NCBI GenBank assembly: GCA_021796315.1
Contig: JAJYOH010000195.1
Span: 1-9,470 of the forward strand
From: Chloroflexota bacterium
GTDB taxonomy: Bacteria > Chloroflexota > Anaerolineae > Anaerolineales > Villigracilaceae
DNA length: 9,470 nucleotides
Direction of reading: 5' to 3'
The notes below the pieces were generated by a model, which saw nothing but the letters and a program-made list of their open reading frames with translations, was not told the DNA's origin and searched no databases. Position numbers and translations under genes: made by a program. This document shows, piece after piece, positions 7,519-9,470 of the stretch. Each line of letters opens with the position of its first letter. The stretch's first letter is position 1.

Positions 7519-8052
7519 CTATTGATTCTTAAGTACTAAGAGAAACTTTTTCATTCTGGTTTGTATCAATTTGGCTTTCTTTTCGTCTGAAAGGACGGAG
7601 ACTAGAAATGTATCAACGCCATCGAAGAAAGCCTTCTTAAGGGCCAATATATTTATGAATAGCAGAGGCTTTTCTCTTTTTGTGATTGCTACCGCAGGCA
7701 ATAATGGGCTATCCCAATAATCAATTTCGCGAGCCTCTCCTTGAGCACTTAGACGCGATTGGACCCCGTAGCTATGAAGTAACCCGCATCGGGCTCCATA
7801 AAAATCAATTCCAGTTAGTTGAACATCCCCGGGAATGTGCAGGTATTTATCAACCCATTCTATGAAATCCTTTCGCTTGACCTCATTCTGTCCTTCAGGC
7901 ATATTGAGAGTTGCCATCGCATCTATACCTGCATATATCAGTATCAGCGTTGCGCGAATTCGCCCATTGGAATGTGCAAACTCAATATCCCCTTTGATAC
8001 CGTGATTGATTGTGTTTTCAACGTCTTCAACAAGAGTGTCACGAGTTGCCAT
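7519..8052 (-). CDS. Putative HEPN-like protein (R-x4-H motif), function unknown
   Basis: 177 residues, mostly helical. The segment FYGARCGLLHSYGVQSRLS holds Arg88 and His93 in the R-x4-H spacing typical of HEPN ribonucleases, and it follows a helical stretch with IYAGIDAMATL and FIEWVDKYL, the layout of several small HEPN-like families. No nucleotidyltransferase partner (MNT) is adjacent; the next gene downstream encodes the HNH nuclease, about 40 nt away. If it is a true HEPN protein it would cut RNA, as a toxin or as an infection-triggered effector; if the Arg-His pair is structural it could be a regulator or immunity factor. Start choice: a GTG at 8058 extends the frame by two codons, but ATG at 8052 lies 8 nt after AAGGA and is preferred. 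Assignment to HEPN rests on the motif and fold impression only. Confidence 0.6.
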   Translation of the reverse strand: MATRDTLVEDVENTINHGIKGDIEFAHSNGRIRATLILIYAGIDAMATLNMPEGQNEVKRKDFIEWVDKYLHIPGDVQLTGIDFYGARCGLLHSYGVQSRLSAQGEAREIDYWDSPLLPAVAITKREKPLLFINILALKKAFFDGVDTFLVSVLSDEKKAKLIQTRMKKFLLVLKNQ

Positions 8053-8110
8053 AGCCACGTTCCTTCAACCAATTCTTACTATTGGATTTTGATTGCTTCA
8101 TTCCAGACAT
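8039..8110 (-). CDS. Possible 23-codon leader peptide upstream of the HEPN-like gene
   Basis: ATG at 8110 follows GAGG with 5-nt spacing. The frame reads MSGMKQSKSNSKNW and continues to LKERGYGNS, ending with TGA at 8039-8041, which overlaps the first 14 nt of the HEPN-like gene in another frame. It is basic and polar. It could be a translated leader that couples expression to the next gene, a fragment of an older gene, or a chance frame. The ribosome site is the main reason to list it. Confidence 0.25.
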   Translation of the reverse strand: MSGMKQSKSNSKNWLKERGYGNS

Positions 8111-8148
8111 TGTTTCCTCAGTCTATCATGACCAAATGTTCTATTGCA

Positions 8149-8157
8149 AATATAGCA
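8149..8157 (-). promoter_or_regulatory. Candidate extended -10 promoter for the leftward operon
   Basis: On the minus strand this reads TGCTATATT, a TG-n extended -10 element, placing a start near 8142, ahead of the small leader frame and the HEPN-like gene. No good -35 is visible at 17 bp (TCATTC). The same nine bases occur on the plus strand at 8229-8237, so the region looks divergently transcribed. Confidence 0.35.
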
Positions 8158-8208
8158 TATTTTGGTTTCGCGAATGAAAAAATTCAAACATATCTGTGGA
8201 CATAGTGG

Positions 8209-8237
8209 ATGGCAATTCACCCTGACCGTGCTATATT
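8209..8237 (+). promoter_or_regulatory. Candidate extended -10 promoter for the rightward SSB-like transcript
   Basis: ATGGCA at 8209-8214 (four of six -35 bases) and TATATT at 8232-8237 are 17 bp apart, with TG one base before the -10. Transcription would start near 8244 and run through the structured leader at 8274-8327 to the ribosome site at 8342-8347. Confidence 0.45.
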
Positions 8238-8273
8238 GACCCTCCGGCTATCCAGTAGAACTAAATATTCCTA

Positions 8274-8327
8274 TCCGTTAGCCAGACGCCACATCCAGCG
8301 GAAATGCCACTAACGGAGTGGCGTTTT
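8274..8327 (+). ncRNA. Structured leader: H-type pseudoknot competing with a terminator hairpin
   Basis: Stem 1 pairs 8274-8281 (TCCGTTAG) with 8310-8317 (CTAACGGA), eight perfect pairs. Stem 2 pairs 8286-8292 (ACGCCAC) with 8318-8324 (GTGGCGT), seven perfect pairs, extendable by a G-U and an A-U pair. The two 3' strands are directly adjacent, so the stems could stack end to end with linkers of 4 and 17 nt: a textbook H-type pseudoknot. Stem 2 uses the same 3' strand as the terminator hairpin (8301-8310 with 8318-8327), so the two folds exclude each other. It lies between a candidate promoter and a strong ribosome site, which suggests attenuation or riboswitch-like control of the SSB-like gene. 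I could not match it to a known riboswitch or ribozyme class. The alternative is a DNA-level hairpin site linked to the mobile element. Confidence 0.5.
8301..8327 (+). terminator. Intrinsic terminator-like hairpin in the SSB-like gene leader
   Basis: GAAATGCCAC (8301-8310) pairs with GTGGCGTTTT (8318-8327) around a 7-nt loop: five GC-core pairs, G-U wobbles, then A-U pairs merging into a short T run. It stands before, not after, the rightward gene, so on the plus strand it would act as an attenuator. The A tract on the left arm would let it also stop leftward transcripts arriving from the integrase gene. Confidence 0.55.
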
Positions 8328-8354
8328 CCTTTAACTCATAGAAGGAGTGACCTT

Positions 8355-8587
8355 ATGCTTAACCAAGTCGAATTTGAAGGCACATCATCGGCTCGTGCGA
8401 ATACCGCGAATAGCAATTCTTCCGATTGGCGAACCACCGTCCCAGTGACAGCGACAAGACCCGCCTGGATTACGTGACCGTCCAGATTGACCCTTCACTG
8501 GAATTGGATGGCCGTAAGGTCAAGATCGGCCAGATGATCGAGGTGTCTGGAAGCATCGTCGGGCTAGACATCGACGTCGGTCATTAA
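8355..8587 (+). pseudogene. Decayed SSB-like OB-fold protein gene
   Basis: A strong ribosome site AAGGAG (8342-8347) lies 7 nt before ATG at 8355. The frame begins MLNQVEFEG and then loses sense, ending at 8475-8477 after 40 codons. Stepping back one base near 8380 gives a coherent continuation, HIIGSCEYRE, interrupted by TAG at 8411-8413, then QFFRLANHRPSDSD, RLDYVTVQI, DGRKVKIGQMIEVSG and SIVGLDIDVGH to a TAA at 8585-8587. A start like MLNQV, a central FFRLANHRP and a DYVTV strand are typical of small single-stranded-DNA-binding-like OB-fold proteins found on mobile islands. Restored length would be about 77 residues. One deletion plus one nonsense codon points to an inactive gene, unless both are sequence errors. 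Its stop overlaps the stop of the convergent integrase gene by a few bases, so its 3' end looks original. Confidence 0.65.
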
Positions 8588-9470
8588 TCCTCGAATAGAT
8601 TTTTGCGTCGGTTGATGGCATCGTCGAAGACCCTATCAACTCGTTCATCTGATATATGGGCATAGCGCTGAGTTGTTGCCATGGAAGCGTGTCTTGCACC
8701 TTCTTTTGTTGCCAACAAGTCGTTCGAGCTAATGTATAAGCATGTCACAAAATAATGGCGAAAATCATGAATCCGAATGCTCTTGGGATTCACGCCAGCC
8801 TCCTTCATTCTGTGCTTGACAGCCAGCCACATGCCATCCGACTGGATCTCCCGCACCTTACCCTTGCCGGCACTTTTTCCGTGACGGCAGAAGAGGGGTA
8901 GGGAGGGGAGGGGCCTTCCTGTTGCTCCATCGAGTTTTGCGCGCGCTTCAAGATACTTTTTAATGGCAGCCATGCATCGATCGGAATAACGTATCACATC
9001 CTGCTTATCGCCTTTTCCAATCGTAATGGAACGACCCTCATTCCAATCGATATCACCGCGCAGAAGGCTGCAGGCTTCTGAAATGCGCAGACCTGTATCT
9101 GCCAAAGTTAGGATAAAAGCTCGATCCCTAAGATCGCCAAGTTCAGTGCTTTGCATATTCTCGCAGTAAGCAATCACTTTTTCGATAGCTTCCTTGTCAA
9201 ATGTTGGAAGCCTTTGTCCTCGGCGACGGGCATAAAGCCGTTTAGCTTGCTGAAGAGCTGCGAGGTTGACTTCTATGAATTGTGATGCATAGATGTAAAG
9301 CCCAAGAATTGCAGAGGTATAAAGAGCCTGAGTGCTGGGGTTCATTTGGCTAGTCTCTAGGAGAAACTTAGCAAATGTTTCCGTGGTGAGAGGCGCGTCT
9401 TGGACAATGCGGACGAACGTATTCAGAGCCAGCTGGTAGGTCTCATACGTTTTTTTGCTTTTTGTTTTCG
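8584..9470 (-). CDS. Tyrosine recombinase/integrase (5' end outside window)
   Basis: The frame has an ATG at 9345, but it stays open upstream to the window edge and the extra 41 codons (SKKTYETYQLALNTFVRIV, then TTETFAKFLLETSQ) read as the helical core-binding (SAM-like) domain, so the real start lies beyond 9470. Counting from the internal ATG, the catalytic domain has Arg87 (TGLRISEAC), the beta-hairpin Lys near 111-114 (GKGDKQDVI), HDFRH with His193 and Arg196, His219 (GARHASMATTQRYAH) and the nucleophile Tyr228. All key residues of the XerC/D-like family are present, so it should be active. Such enzymes cut and join DNA at att or dif-like sites through a phosphotyrosine link, and one at the edge of a defence cluster usually drives integration or excision of the island. 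It converges on the SSB-like pseudogene. A Xer-type housekeeping role is less likely given the context. Confidence 0.92.
   Translation of the reverse strand, partial: KTKSKKTYETYQLALNTFVRIVQDAPLTTETFAKFLLETSQMNPSTQALYTSAILGLYIYASQFIEVNLAALQQAKRLYARRRGQRLPTFDKEAIEKVIAYCENMQSTELGDLRDRAFILTLADTGLRISEACSLLRGDIDWNEGRSITIGKGDKQDVIRYSDRCMAAIKKYLEARAKLDGATGRPLPSLPLFCRHGKSAGKGKVREIQSDGMWLAVKHRMKEAGVNPKSIRIHDFRHYFVTCLYISSNDLLATKEGARHASMATTQRYAHISDERVDRVFDDAINRRKNLFED

Noticed and set aside
8270..8330. An integron attC recombination site, suggested by GTTAG and CTAAC arms beside an integrase
   Set aside because: The arms do not fit the attC core consensus, and the integrase lacks an obvious integron-specific insert; no array of cassettes is seen.
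8355..8477. A genuine 40-residue peptide starting at 8355
   Set aside because: After the first nine residues the composition becomes low-information Ser/Ala/Thr, while the alternate frame gives a coherent OB-fold-like strand pattern through to 8587.
1..9470. CRISPR arrays, tRNA or rRNA genes, and complete insertion sequences
   Set aside because: No regularly spaced direct repeats, tRNA-like folds, rRNA motifs or transposase genes were seen anywhere in the window.

Overview
The window looks like part of a bacterial defence island. It holds the end of a short prokaryotic Argonaute (pAgo) operon, a large NB-ARC/TPR (STAND) protein, a pair of genes encoding a HEPN-like protein and an HNH nuclease, a membrane protein, several gene wrecks (hsdM start, an SSB-like gene, a small unknown gene) and a tyrosine integrase running off the right edge. 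Base composition is balanced. The host cannot be named from the sequence. The style of the STAND protein and the SSB-like remnant resemble Chloroflexota (Anaerolineae) island genes, but that is a weak inference from memory of such families.

Layout. Plus strand, 1-5134: the C-terminal tail of a gene (probably the APAZ-bearing effector partner) overlaps by 4 nt a complete short pAgo (244-1674). After a 259-bp gap with its own candidate promoter comes a 1066-residue STAND protein (1934-5134). Minus strand, 8052 back to 5213: HEPN-like gene, HNH endonuclease gene, a 51-codon hsdM fragment, a two-helix membrane protein, and a tightly coupled small gene broken by two frameshifts and a stop. Between about 8140 and 8350 lies a divergent regulatory region. 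Its plus-strand arm has an extended -10 promoter and a leader that can fold either as an H-type pseudoknot or as an intrinsic terminator, and then leads into a frameshifted SSB-like gene. The integrase (8584 to beyond 9470, minus) converges on that pseudogene.

How the parts may work together. The pAgo keeps the short-pAgo C-terminal signature but lacks the catalytic aspartates, so it should act as a guide-loaded sensor that triggers the effector domain of its upstream partner; that domain lies outside the window. The STAND protein is a second, independent sensor-type module. The integrase, broken SSB-like gene and restriction-modification debris fit a mobile, repeatedly rearranged island. Most novel in my reading are the structured leader at 8274-8327, the STAND protein's unassigned N-terminus, and the uncharacterised HEPN-like/HNH and membrane-protein cassettes.
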